From contig JAJZZU010000178.1 in assembly GCA_021797365.1 (NCBI GenBank), forward strand, positions 1 through 5,988: 5,988 nucleotides of DNA. Direction: 5' to 3'. The translations under genes and the position numbers were made by a program. The first letter of the stretch is position 1. Every line of letters begins with the position of its first letter. This DNA comes from Pseudomonadota bacterium (GTDB lineage: Bacteria; Pseudomonadota; Gammaproteobacteria; Acidiferrobacterales; Acidiferrobacteraceae). This document shows positions 1 through 4,799 of this stretch, one piece after another. The notes beneath the pieces are model-generated. The model was not told where the DNA came from and made no database searches. It saw nothing but the letters and a program-made list of their open reading frames with translations.

Positions 1-2
1 TT

Positions 3-338
3 AGCCGCGATGCCTTCGCGGCCCTGAGCCGGCACCATTGGCCCGGCAACGTGCGCGAACTCATAAATCGGGTCCGGCGCGCGATGGTGATGTGCGAGCG
101 CCAACTCATCGGGCCCGAAGACCTCGGTCTCGAACATGTCGGGCCCCACCGCGACATTCCGGTCGAGGAGACCTTGGCCGAGGCGCGTGAACGGGCCGAG
201 CGCGAGGCCATCTGCGAGGCCGTCGACAGAAGCGCGGGAAATCTGTCGCGCGCGGCGCGATCGCTCGGGATTTCGCGCGTGACGCTCTATCGCCTGCTCG
301 ACAAATATCAGATTCCCCATCGTCTACCGCGGAACTGA
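3..338 (+). CDS. Sigma-54-dependent Fis-family transcriptional activator, C-terminal end (5' truncated by window edge)
   Basis: This is the last 111 residues of a bacterial enhancer-binding protein that activates sigma-54 RNA polymerase. The frame is open from the left edge, and the GTG inside it at 51 is not the true start. The fragment opens with HHWPGNVREL, the hallmark end of the AAA+ sigma-54 interaction domain (the WPGNVREL motif). A linker follows, then a Fis-type helix-turn-helix near the C-terminus (about residues 68-103: EAICEAVDRSAGNLSRAARSLGISR..TLYRLLDKY), which binds upstream enhancer sites. The receiver or sensor domain that would name the signal lies outside the window, so NtrC, GlrR, VpsR and other types cannot be told apart. 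It ends at a TGA at 336-338. The tail overlaps the end of a doubtful frame on the opposite strand. The family call is very secure; the regulon is unknown. Confidence 0.93.
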   Translation, partial: SRDAFAALSRHHWPGNVRELINRVRRAMVMCERQLIGPEDLGLEHVGPHRDIPVEETLAEARERAEREAICEAVDRSAGNLSRAARSLGISRVTLYRLLDKYQIPHRLPRN

Positions 339-940
339 AGCCGCCCATGGCTGCCCGCGGGTGGGGCTAGGGGCATTGTGATGAATCCGTACCCCCCGCG
401 TGAGTGCTCCCGCGGGTGTGGCCCATCTCCTCTCATAGAACGCCATGGCCCGTTGTGCCGAGGTCGATGGACGCCCAAACCCTCGCGGGCCTGCCAGTCC
501 ACGAGCCGGGCGTCGATACCCATGGCCGCCGCAGGTGGCGCCGGCATGTCTTCCGGCGGGATTATGCCCTGCGAGACCCAGGCGGCCGCCATAACGGACA
601 TCAAGACTGCGTCGGGCGCTGAAAAGCCTGTCGGGATGGGTATCGAGCAATACCGGCCCATGACCCAGAGGGCCTCGTGGGGTGCCGACAACGGCAAAGA
701 TGGCGGAAGGGTTGGGGCGCGCGCGGCGCGGTCGACCGGGATCGTCGGCGTTTCCGGCCAGTAACCCTGGGTTGCAGTCCGCAGATAGGATAGGCGCCCG
801 CTCAAATAAAGGGGTTCGGCGAGCGCGTAGCGCTGGCCCGTGTTGGTTCCGCGTCCCACAACCAAAGGATCGCGCAGCGTCCATGGGCGATCAAAGGCCA
901 AGCGGGGCGGGCCGGCCGGTAAACTTAGAGGGTTGATCAT
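308..940 (-). CDS. Unrecognised open frame, doubtful gene or decayed pseudogene
   Basis: A 210-codon frame starts at an ATG (940-938) without a convincing ribosome-binding site and ends in TGA at 308. I recognise no family. The first two thirds have plausible amino-acid composition and GC-rich third positions (for example the stretch SAPHEALWVMGRYCSIPIP and then DAVLMSVMAAAWVSQGIIPPEDM). After about residue 156 (near 470) the product becomes rich in Arg, Gly, Pro and His. The neighbouring minus-strand frame then looks more protein-like (AQRAMAFYERRWATPAGALTRG) and ends at a TAG at 324. This pattern suggests a frameshifted old gene, but chance opening in GC-rich DNA is also possible. Its end overlaps the 3' end of the sigma-54 activator gene tail to tail. 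I assign no function. Confidence 0.3.
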   Translation of the reverse strand: MINPLSLPAGPPRLAFDRPWTLRDPLVVGRGTNTGQRYALAEPLYLSGRLSYLRTATQGYWPETPTIPVDRAARAPTLPPSLPLSAPHEALWVMGRYCSIPIPTGFSAPDAVLMSVMAAAWVSQGIIPPEDMPAPPAAAMGIDARLVDWQAREGLGVHRPRHNGPWRSMRGDGPHPREHSRGGYGFITMPLAPPAGSHGRLQFRGRRWGI

Positions 941-1110
941 TCGGTAGTCTGCCCGAGGGCGTGGTGTTCGCCCGGGCCCTGCGCACCAATGAACGGACCC
1001 CGGAACTGGGGACAGGGCTGCGCGCGCACCTCAACGCCCAAGCCGCCGTCTTGATTCGCCTGGTGGAGAGTTATCCCGACACGCGCGACAGGCTGGCGGA
1101 AATCTCATAG
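937..1110 (+). pseudogene. Short coding remnant, 3' part of an unrecognised gene
   Basis: Between an in-frame TGA (934-936) and a TAG (1108-1110) lies a frame that reads like a genuine protein C-terminus: an arginine- and leucine-rich amphipathic stretch (RALRTNERTPELGTGLRAHL, then AQAAVLIRLVESYPDTRDRLAEIS). Codon use is GC-rich at third positions. No ATG starts it. GTG codons at 961 or 964 would give only about 50 residues, with no clear Shine-Dalgarno sequence. It is more likely the 3' end of a gene whose 5' part was lost, cut somewhere near 930-960 where the opposite-strand frame begins. I do not recognise the family. A small real gene starting at a GTG cannot be excluded. Confidence 0.3.
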
Positions 1111-1167
1111 GGGCCCGAAGCGCAAGTATGGGACAGACTTACCCGGGGCCTTTGGGTACGCCTCTCG

Positions 1168-1362
1168 TTACGCCACCTTGAGGGCCGGCTGATGGTGGAG
1201 CACCAGCAAATCCGCCTCTGTCACCGTCAGGAACGCATAAGCCTCCCCTTGCATATCCGCGAACTCCACCAGAAAGACGGCCGGAGAAAGCGTCTCCACA
1301 ATGGTGCCGACCTGCCCGCGTTGCAATCCTTCCTTGGGGAAATCCTTCACTAAAGCGACCAC
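1168..1362 (-). CDS. DUF4926 domain-containing small protein
   Basis: A 64-residue protein if started at the GTG (1362-1360). It matches the DUF4926 pattern from memory: an initial LDVVAL-type strand, a Leu-x-Arg-Gly-Gln-Val-Gly-Thr-Val/Ile turn (here LQRGQVGTIVE), then a VEF..D.xGxxYAxLTV segment and a terminal strand of the LLVLHH type. The family is small, probably beta-rich, and of unknown molecular function. It is often found next to DUF6883 genes in possible two-gene modules, but no such partner is visible here. The start is uncertain. Codons upstream in frame read L-R-T-L-D before the annotated V-V-A-L, and relatives usually begin just before that LDVVAL. Initiation at a CTG (1377-1375), with GAGG about 11 bases upstream, is therefore plausible. 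The gene ends at TAA (1170-1168). It lies downstream of higA on the same strand but about 170-190 bases away, so it probably has its own promoter. Confidence 0.8.
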   Translation of the reverse strand: MVALVKDFPKEGLQRGQVGTIVETLSPAVFLVEFADMQGEAYAFLTVTEADLLVLHHQPALKVA

Positions 1363-1405
1363 ATCGAGCGTTCTCAGCGGACTAGAGACCTCGCGAGCGC
1401 AATAA

Positions 1406-1422
1406 GACTTAAGTCAAGTATA
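1406..1422 (-). promoter_or_regulatory. Candidate promoter -10 and overlapping palindrome upstream of the DUF4926 gene
   Basis: On the minus strand a good -10 hexamer TATACT (1422-1417) is followed directly by the perfect 10-base palindrome GACTTAAGTC (1415-1406). The palindrome would sit at the expected transcription start, 30-45 bases before the DUF4926 start codons, where a repressor dimer could bind. No strong -35 hexamer lies at the right distance, so the promoter call is weak. The local sequence is richer in A and T than its surroundings, which fits a regulatory region. Confidence 0.3.
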
Positions 1423-1550
1423 ACGCTTCGCCATTTGGTGAACCACGACTGGCTGACTGGTAACCGCGTCGCGCACAGCCTGATAGGCATGTGCTTGCCG
1501 CGGCGCCGGCGTCTAAAACGGCGTGGCCAAGCGCAGGATGAGCGGGTGCA

Positions 1551-1838
1551 TCACACCGTAGTCAGCCGGACCCTGCCGACCCGGCTCAATTTGACACGCT
1601 GCTTGGCTTGCCAGAGGTCATATCGGGACTGCAACGCAAGCCAACTCTCCGGGGAGCGTCCGAGCGCCTTGGAAAGACGCAGGGCCATGTCCGGACTTAT
1701 GCCACTCTGCCCCTTCAGGATGCGACGCAAGGTCGAGGCCGAGGCATCGAGCGTGACTGCGAGTTCCCGGGCACTGAGCCCGTTGGGCTCCAGATAGACC
1801 GCGGTGAGAAATTCCCCTGGATGTGGAGGATTGTGCAT
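1551..1838 (-). CDS. higA: HigA-family antitoxin, XRE-type DNA-binding protein
   Basis: A 95-residue antitoxin of the HigA addiction-module family. It opens with the family signature HNPPHPGEFL, followed by a five-helix XRE/Cro helix-turn-helix domain (about residues 22-70: SARELAVTLDASASTLRRIL, then ISPDMALRLSKALGRSPESWLALQ) and a short tail with the family-typical YDLWQAKQ segment. HigA normally binds and blocks the RelE-like mRNA interferase HigB and represses the shared promoter. The ATG (1838-1836) lies 5 bases after the TGA of the upstream higB remnant, the usual higB-higA order. The start is well supported by the family N-terminus although no strong Shine-Dalgarno is present, which fits former translational coupling to higB. 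The antitoxin appears intact while its toxin is broken, so it may now act only as a DNA-binding repressor or be on its way to loss. Confidence 0.92.
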   Translation of the reverse strand: MHNPPHPGEFLTAVYLEPNGLSARELAVTLDASASTLRRILKGQSGISPDMALRLSKALGRSPESWLALQSRYDLWQAKQRVKLSRVGRVRLTTV

Positions 1839-1843
1839 AGCTA

Positions 1844-2060
1844 TCAGTGATAGTCCTCATAGTCCACGACGTAGGCGTGACCCTTTCAAATGCCAACGTC
1901 AGGCGCCGATTTCCATTGACCCATACCGACCAGCGACCTGCAGAGGATGCAGGCGGAATCCGGGGACATCCATATCCTGGAGCGTATGCGCGGTATCCAG
2001 GGCGGCGAGGAGCATGCGTAGCCGCTTGGCGTGCTGCGACGGGTTTCCCGCCACACTTCC
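1844..2060 (-). pseudogene. higB: Degraded HigB toxin gene (RelE-like mRNA interferase), 5' truncated and twice frameshifted
   Basis: HigB cleaves mRNA on the ribosome. Its parts can be read in three successive frames. First comes SVAGNPSQHAKRLRMLLAAL and on to DMDVPGFRLHPL (about 2057-1945). A second frame gives AGRWSVWVNGNRRLTLAFE (about 1941-1885). The third gives GHAYVVDYEDYH and a TGA (1882-1844). Compared with Proteus vulgaris HigB (recalled from memory), about 16 N-terminal codons are missing. The HPLKGDREGYW region has lost about 13 nt, removing the equivalent of catalytic Lys57. One G is missing from the run in AAAGGGTC (1880-1887), since inserting it restores FERGHAYVVDYEDYH. The C-terminal Asp-Tyr-His catalytic triplet is still encoded. 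The stop lies 5 bases before higA. The lesions make a functional toxin very unlikely unless several are sequencing errors. Confidence 0.87.
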
Positions 2061-2870
2061 CTAGAAACCGACCATGACGTGGAGCAGCTTGCGGTAGGGC
2101 AGATACGTCGCGTTGTGTATGGGCACGAGTTCCTTATGCCCGAACATATCGCGCAGAGGCTTGGTGGCGAGCCGACCGGCGGGACTCAAAAGCGCCGTCA
2201 CGATCTTGTGGCGCAAGGCCGGCGGGACCTTGGCGCTCACCGAGAAGGCCTGGTTGGGCAGTCCCGGCACCTTGTAGGCGATCTGGAGTTTGCCCGGGAA
2301 GTGCGCCTCCTGGCGCTTGAAGACCGGGAGCGGCTCGAGGGCCGCCACGCAGTTGCCCTCGACGATGTTGCGCGCCGCGGCCCCGAAGCTGTGAATGACG
2401 ACGATGTAGGGTTGGCGTGCGGGGTTCGTAAACCAGCTGTCGAGCGTCAAGGTCGCCAAATTGGGCGGCGAGAACGCACACACCGAGCGCCCGATCAGGT
2501 CCTGGACCTTGCGCACTGGGCGCCCACCCTTTTTGGTAACGAGCACGAAATTGAGTTTGCCGCTCAACGCCGCGAGCGCATCGTCGTGCCAGTGGGCGAT
2601 GCGCCACCCTATGAGGGCCGGGCCATCAAAGTAGATGGCGGCGGTATTATTGTGTACCTCGGCCATGTATGTGAGCCAGTTGCTGGTGTAATGGAACGTG
2701 ATTGGCGCCCCTGTGGCGTGCGCGAGAAAGTCCGCGATCTTGCCGTAGACGGCGTCCGCCTGGGCGAGCCCCTGGCGGGGCGGGGCGATCATGACATAAT
2801 GCGTGGGCCGGTTTGCGGCGTAGGCAGGGGCGCAAAAAAGACTCAAGATAATCGCCAAGGTGCGCAACAT
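2061..2870 (-). CDS. PhnD/SsuA/transferrin-family periplasmic substrate-binding protein
   Basis: A 269-residue exported protein of the phosphonate-type periplasmic binding-protein superfamily (PhnD-like). Residues 1-18 (MLRTLAIILSLFCAPAYA) form a clean Sec signal peptide with an AYA cleavage site. The Cys at 13 is not in a lipobox, so a soluble periplasmic protein is expected. The mature part has the family pattern: a first lobe with a vaguely repeated Y..I.DFL segment, the FDGPALIGWR motif (81-90), LNFVLVTKKGG, the DLIGRSVCAFSPPNLATLTL hinge segment, and a second lobe with ALEPLPVF. The ATG at 2870 is chosen over longer in-frame starts because it has a strong GAGGA ribosome-binding site 7 bases upstream and directly precedes the signal peptide. 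No ABC permease or ATPase gene lies nearby, so the ligand is unknown and the protein may feed a distant transporter or a sensor. Its stop codon directly abuts the higB remnant, in the same frame. Confidence 0.88.
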   Translation of the reverse strand: MLRTLAIILSLFCAPAYAANRPTHYVMIAPPRQGLAQADAVYGKIADFLAHATGAPITFHYTSNWLTYMAEVHNNTAAIYFDGPALIGWRIAHWHDDALAALSGKLNFVLVTKKGGRPVRKVQDLIGRSVCAFSPPNLATLTLDSWFTNPARQPYIVVIHSFGAAARNIVEGNCVAALEPLPVFKRQEAHFPGKLQIAYKVPGLPNQAFSVSAKVPPALRHKIVTALLSPAGRLATKPLRDMFGHKELVPIHNATYLPYRKLLHVMVGF

Positions 2871-2877
2871 AGTGATC

Positions 2878-2882
2878 TCCTC
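2878..2882 (-). promoter_or_regulatory. Strong ribosome-binding site of the PhnD-like gene
   Basis: GAGGA on the minus strand stands 7 bases before the ATG at 2870. It fixes the start of the exported binding protein at the signal peptide and rules out the in-frame extension reaching to about 3209, which would run through the gcv riboswitch region. Confidence 0.75.
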
Positions 2883-3027
2883 ATGTATCCGCGACGGAGT
2901 GTCCGCACCGTCAGCAGTCCCCGAATAGGCCCTGGCGTGGGCACTTCTTGTTATTGAGAGTCCTGTAAGATTAGACCGCGGGCCTGGGCTTGCAAGGGGT
3001 GGCGCGCATGCGCCGGACCGTGCCGGC

Positions 3028-3057
3028 TTGGCGTTCGCGCGGGCGGACTGATATAGT
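3028..3057 (+). promoter_or_regulatory. Sigma70-type promoter of the gcv operon
   Basis: TTGGCG (3028-3033) and TATAGT (3052-3057) are separated by 18 bases and match the -35 and -10 consensus well, in otherwise GC-rich DNA. Transcription would begin near 3064, about 10 bases before the first helix of the glycine riboswitch (3075). This placement supports the call independently, because the aptamer must lie at the start of the transcript. Confidence 0.6.
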
Positions 3058-3074
3058 CGGTTCGCGACAGACAG

Positions 3075-3238
3075 CTTGCGGGAGAGGCCCGCCCCCCGGG
3101 GGCCGGGCGCCGACGACGCAACCGCCCGGAAACGTACCGGCAAAAGGACCGCGAGGCTACTACCGTCGACTCTGGAGAGAGACTGCGTGACAGTCCACCG
3201 AAGGGGCACAAGCTCTCAGGTCGTGGGACAGAGGGGTG
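3075..3238 (+). promoter_or_regulatory. Tandem glycine riboswitch (two aptamers) controlling gcvTHP
   Basis: Two consecutive glycine aptamers. Aptamer 1 (3075-3155) is closed by P1 CTTGCGG/CCGCGAG, with one G-U pair. It carries the GGGAGAGG core, a long GC-only P2 hairpin (GCCCG 3087-3091 with CGGGC 3104-3108, plus an inner C/G run), the GCCGACGACGCAA core segment, the hairpin CCGG-AAACGTA-CCGG (3126-3140), and the hallmark GGCAAAAGGAC. A short linker (3156-3169) leads to aptamer 2 (about 3170-3233, flanks to 3238). It has P1 CTCTG/CAGAG, the core TGGAGAG, a perfect P2 GACTG/CAGTC (3181-3195), the hallmark CACCGAAGGGGCA (3196-3208), CTCTCAGG and GGGACAGAGG. These motifs match the Vibrio and Bacillus gcvT leaders as I recall them. 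Glycine binding is expected to raise expression of the downstream cleavage genes. Confidence 0.95.
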
Positions 3239-3250
3239 ACTGTGGATAGG

Positions 3251-3293
3251 CTCGCCGCCTGAATGGCGCGAGTTCGTGTGAATCGAACGCGAG
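3251..3293 (+). promoter_or_regulatory. Riboswitch expression platform with alternative hairpins over the gcvT start
   Basis: CTCGC (3251-3255) can pair with either of two GCGAG copies, at 3268-3272 or 3289-3293. The first pairing makes a hairpin CTCGCCGCC-TGAAT-GGCGCGAG with one bulged base. The second would cover the only purine-rich segment before gcvT (GCGAG, 7 bases before ATG 3301). A competing hairpin GTTCG-TGTGAAT-CGAAC (3272-3288), extendable by CGC/GCG across a two-base bulge, shares bases with the first. No U tract follows, so control at translation initiation is more likely than a terminator. The pairings are read from sequence; the switching model is inferred. Confidence 0.5.
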
Positions 3294-3300
3294 ATCTCTC

Positions 3301-4395
3301 ATGGGTCACCGTACCCCGCTTTATGAAGAGCATGTCCATGCCGGCGCCCGCATGGTGGATTTCGGAGGTTGGGACATGCCCCTCCACTATGGATCGCAGA
3401 TCGCCGAGCACCACGCCGTGCGCCGGCAGGCCGGTATCTTCGACGTCTCGCACATGCGCGCCGTGGAGGTCCGTGGCGTCGATGCCCGCGCCTATCTTCG
3501 CTACATGCTCGCCAATGATGTCGACAAGCTCGGTACCCCGGGAAAGGCGCTTTACGGCTGCCTGCTCAATGAGCAGGGCGGCGTCCTCGATGACCTCATC
3601 ACCTATTTCCTGGCGCCTGACTGGTTTCGGTTGGTCGTCAACGCCGGACCTGCCGATCGCGACATCGCGTGGCTGCGCGCACATGCCGGGCGCTTTGCGG
3701 TCGACATCATGCCGCGCCCGGATCTGGCCATGATCGCCGTGCAGGGGCCGCGCGCCGACCATGCGGCCTCGCAGGTCCTGGGGGGCGAGGCCTACGCGGC
3801 GCTCGCGCGCCTGAAGCCCTTCCACGGGGCGTTCGTCGGCGACACCTTCCTGGCGCGCACCGGCTATACGGGAGAGGCCGGATTCGAGATCCTCATCGAC
3901 GCGCGCGAAGCGGCCGGGCTGTGGCGGCGGTTTACCGATCACGGGGTCGTGCCGGCCGGCCTGGGGGCGCGCGATACCCTGCGCCTCGAGGCCGGTATGA
4001 ACCTGTACGGGCATGATATGGACGCCACGGTATCGCCGCTGGAGTCGGGTCTCGCATGGACCGTGAGTCTCGCAGCCGAGCGCGAGTTCATCGGACGTTC
4101 CGCCCTTTTGCAGCAGCGCGTGCAAGGCGTTGCGCGTAGACTCACGGGGCTTGTGCTGCGTGGCCCCGGGGTTGTGCGCGACGGCCAGGGCCTCCAGGGC
4201 CCGTGGGGCCGGGGCACGGTGACGAGCGGCAGCTTTTCGCCGTCGCTTGCGCGCGGTATCGGTCTCGTTCGCGTGCCGGCGGCGGCGGCGGACGGGGACG
4301 CCTGCGAACTTATCGGCCGCTCCGGACAGGTCCTGGATGCGCGCCTGGTCGCGCCGCCGTTCGTGCGCCAGGGGCGCGCACTGATCGATCTTTGA
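3301..4395 (+). CDS. gcvT: Glycine cleavage system T protein (aminomethyltransferase)
   Basis: A 364-residue aminomethyltransferase (EC 2.1.2.10), the same length as the E. coli enzyme. It releases ammonia from the aminomethyl-lipoyl group on GcvH and transfers the methylene to tetrahydrofolate, giving 5,10-methylene-THF in the cytoplasm. Family landmarks are present: [20 protein letters not shown] at the N-terminus, the FDVSHM motif, LDDLI (96-100) with the conserved folate-site aspartate region, YTGEAGFEI (about 189-197), and [21 protein letters not shown] (about 221-241). The C-terminal barrel contains SGSFSPSL and the final GIGLVRVP segment. The ATG at 3301 is placed by the conserved [11 protein letters not shown] opening. 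The Shine-Dalgarno is weak (GAG 7 bases upstream) and lies in the riboswitch platform, which suits regulated initiation. It is the first gene of the gcvT-gcvH-gcvPA operon; gcvH starts 11 bases after its stop. Confidence 0.98.
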   Translation: MGHRTPLYEEHVHAGARMVDFGGWDMPLHYGSQIAEHHAVRRQAGIFDVSHMRAVEVRGVDARAYLRYMLANDVDKLGTPGKALYGCLLNEQGGVLDDLITYFLAPDWFRLVVNAGPADRDIAWLRAHAGRFAVDIMPRPDLAMIAVQGPRADHAASQVLGGEAYAALARLKPFHGAFVGDTFLARTGYTGEAGFEILIDAREAAGLWRRFTDHGVVPAGLGARDTLRLEAGMNLYGHDMDATVSPLESGLAWTVSLAAEREFIGRSALLQQRVQGVARRLTGLVLRGPGVVRDGQGLQGPWGRGTVTSGSFSPSLARGIGLVRVPAAAADGDACELIGRSGQVLDARLVAPPFVRQGRALIDL

Positions 4396-4404
4396 GGGGA
4401 GGAG
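4395..4404 (+). promoter_or_regulatory. Ribosome-binding site of gcvH
   Basis: The short gcvT-gcvH gap holds AGGGGAGGAG, a much stronger Shine-Dalgarno than the one before gcvT. It fixes the GcvH start at 4407 and suggests that the small carrier protein is made in excess over GcvT from the same transcript. Confidence 0.75.
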
Positions 4405-4406
4405 AG

Positions 4407-4796
4407 ATGAGCAAGGTACCAGCGGATCTGCATTACACCAAGAGCCACGAGTGGGTGCGTGAAGACGGCATGGTGCTGGTCGTTGGCATTACCGACCACG
4501 CCCAGGATCTCATGGGTGACATGGTGTTCGTGGAGCTACCCAAGCCCGGGACGCGGGTGGATACCGGCAAGGAATGCGCGGTGGTCGAATCCGTCAAGGC
4601 TGCCTCGGACGTGTACGCACCGGTGGCGGGCGAGGTGACGGCGATAAACGAGGCGCTTGCCGATGCCCCGGAGACACTCAACGCCGATCCTTATGGAAAC
4701 GGCTGGCTCTTTAAGATCAAGCCTGCCGATCCCGGCGCCGTGCGCGCCCTGCTCGACGCCTCCGCCTACGAGACCTTGCTCGCATCCGAAGCCTAG
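4407..4796 (+). CDS. gcvH: Glycine cleavage system H protein (lipoyl carrier)
   Basis: A 129-residue lipoyl carrier of normal family length. It shuttles the aminomethyl group from the P protein to the T protein and is re-oxidised by dihydrolipoamide dehydrogenase, which is not encoded here. The opening [17 protein letters not shown] is the classic N-terminus. The lipoyl-attachment lysine is Lys64 in [15 protein letters not shown], with GDMVFVELP before it and the family segment [15 protein letters not shown] near the end. The start is fixed by the strong upstream ribosome-binding site and by family alignment; longer in-frame extensions run into gcvT. gcvPA begins 3 bases after the stop, so the genes are cotranscribed and probably translationally coupled. 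Function requires lipoylation by LipB/LipA or LplA encoded elsewhere. Confidence 0.98.
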   Translation: MSKVPADLHYTKSHEWVREDGMVLVVGITDHAQDLMGDMVFVELPKPGTRVDTGKECAVVESVKAASDVYAPVAGEVTAINEALADAPETLNADPYGNGWLFKIKPADPGAVRALLDASAYETLLASEA

Positions 4797-4799
4797 ATC

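Noticed and set aside
339..372. GC-rich inverted sequences after the sigma-54 activator gene as a possible terminator
   Set aside because: No stable uninterrupted stem followed by a T run could be drawn on either strand.
1124..1146. GTATGGGACAGACTTACCC, resembling GGGACAG-type ends seen near REP-associated transposases
   Set aside because: There is only one clear copy, no matching inverted end and no transposase nearby. The similarity rests on memory of a short motif.
1435..1797. Plus-strand frame of 120 codons opposite higA
   Set aside because: It mostly lies antisense to the clear HigA coding sequence and shows no domain or ribosome-binding site.
2894..2915. GACGG/CCGTC inverted repeat in the leader of the PhnD-like gene
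   Set aside because: A five-base stem is common by chance at this GC content and has no supporting context.
2031..2957. Long plus-strand open frame of about 308 codons opposite the PhnD-like gene
   Set aside because: It is antisense to a gene with a signal peptide, ribosome-binding site and family motifs. Its product is Arg/Gly/Glu-rich without recognisable domains, as expected of a GC-rich antisense frame.
3272..3288. GTTCG-TGTGAAT-CGAAC hairpin, resembling a tRNA T arm
   Set aside because: No acceptor, D or anticodon arms flank it. It is better explained as part of the riboswitch expression platform.
3160..4125. Minus-strand open frame of about 321 codons across the riboswitch and gcvT
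   Set aside because: It is the reverse complement of gcvT codons and of a structured RNA leader. It has no start signals and no family features.
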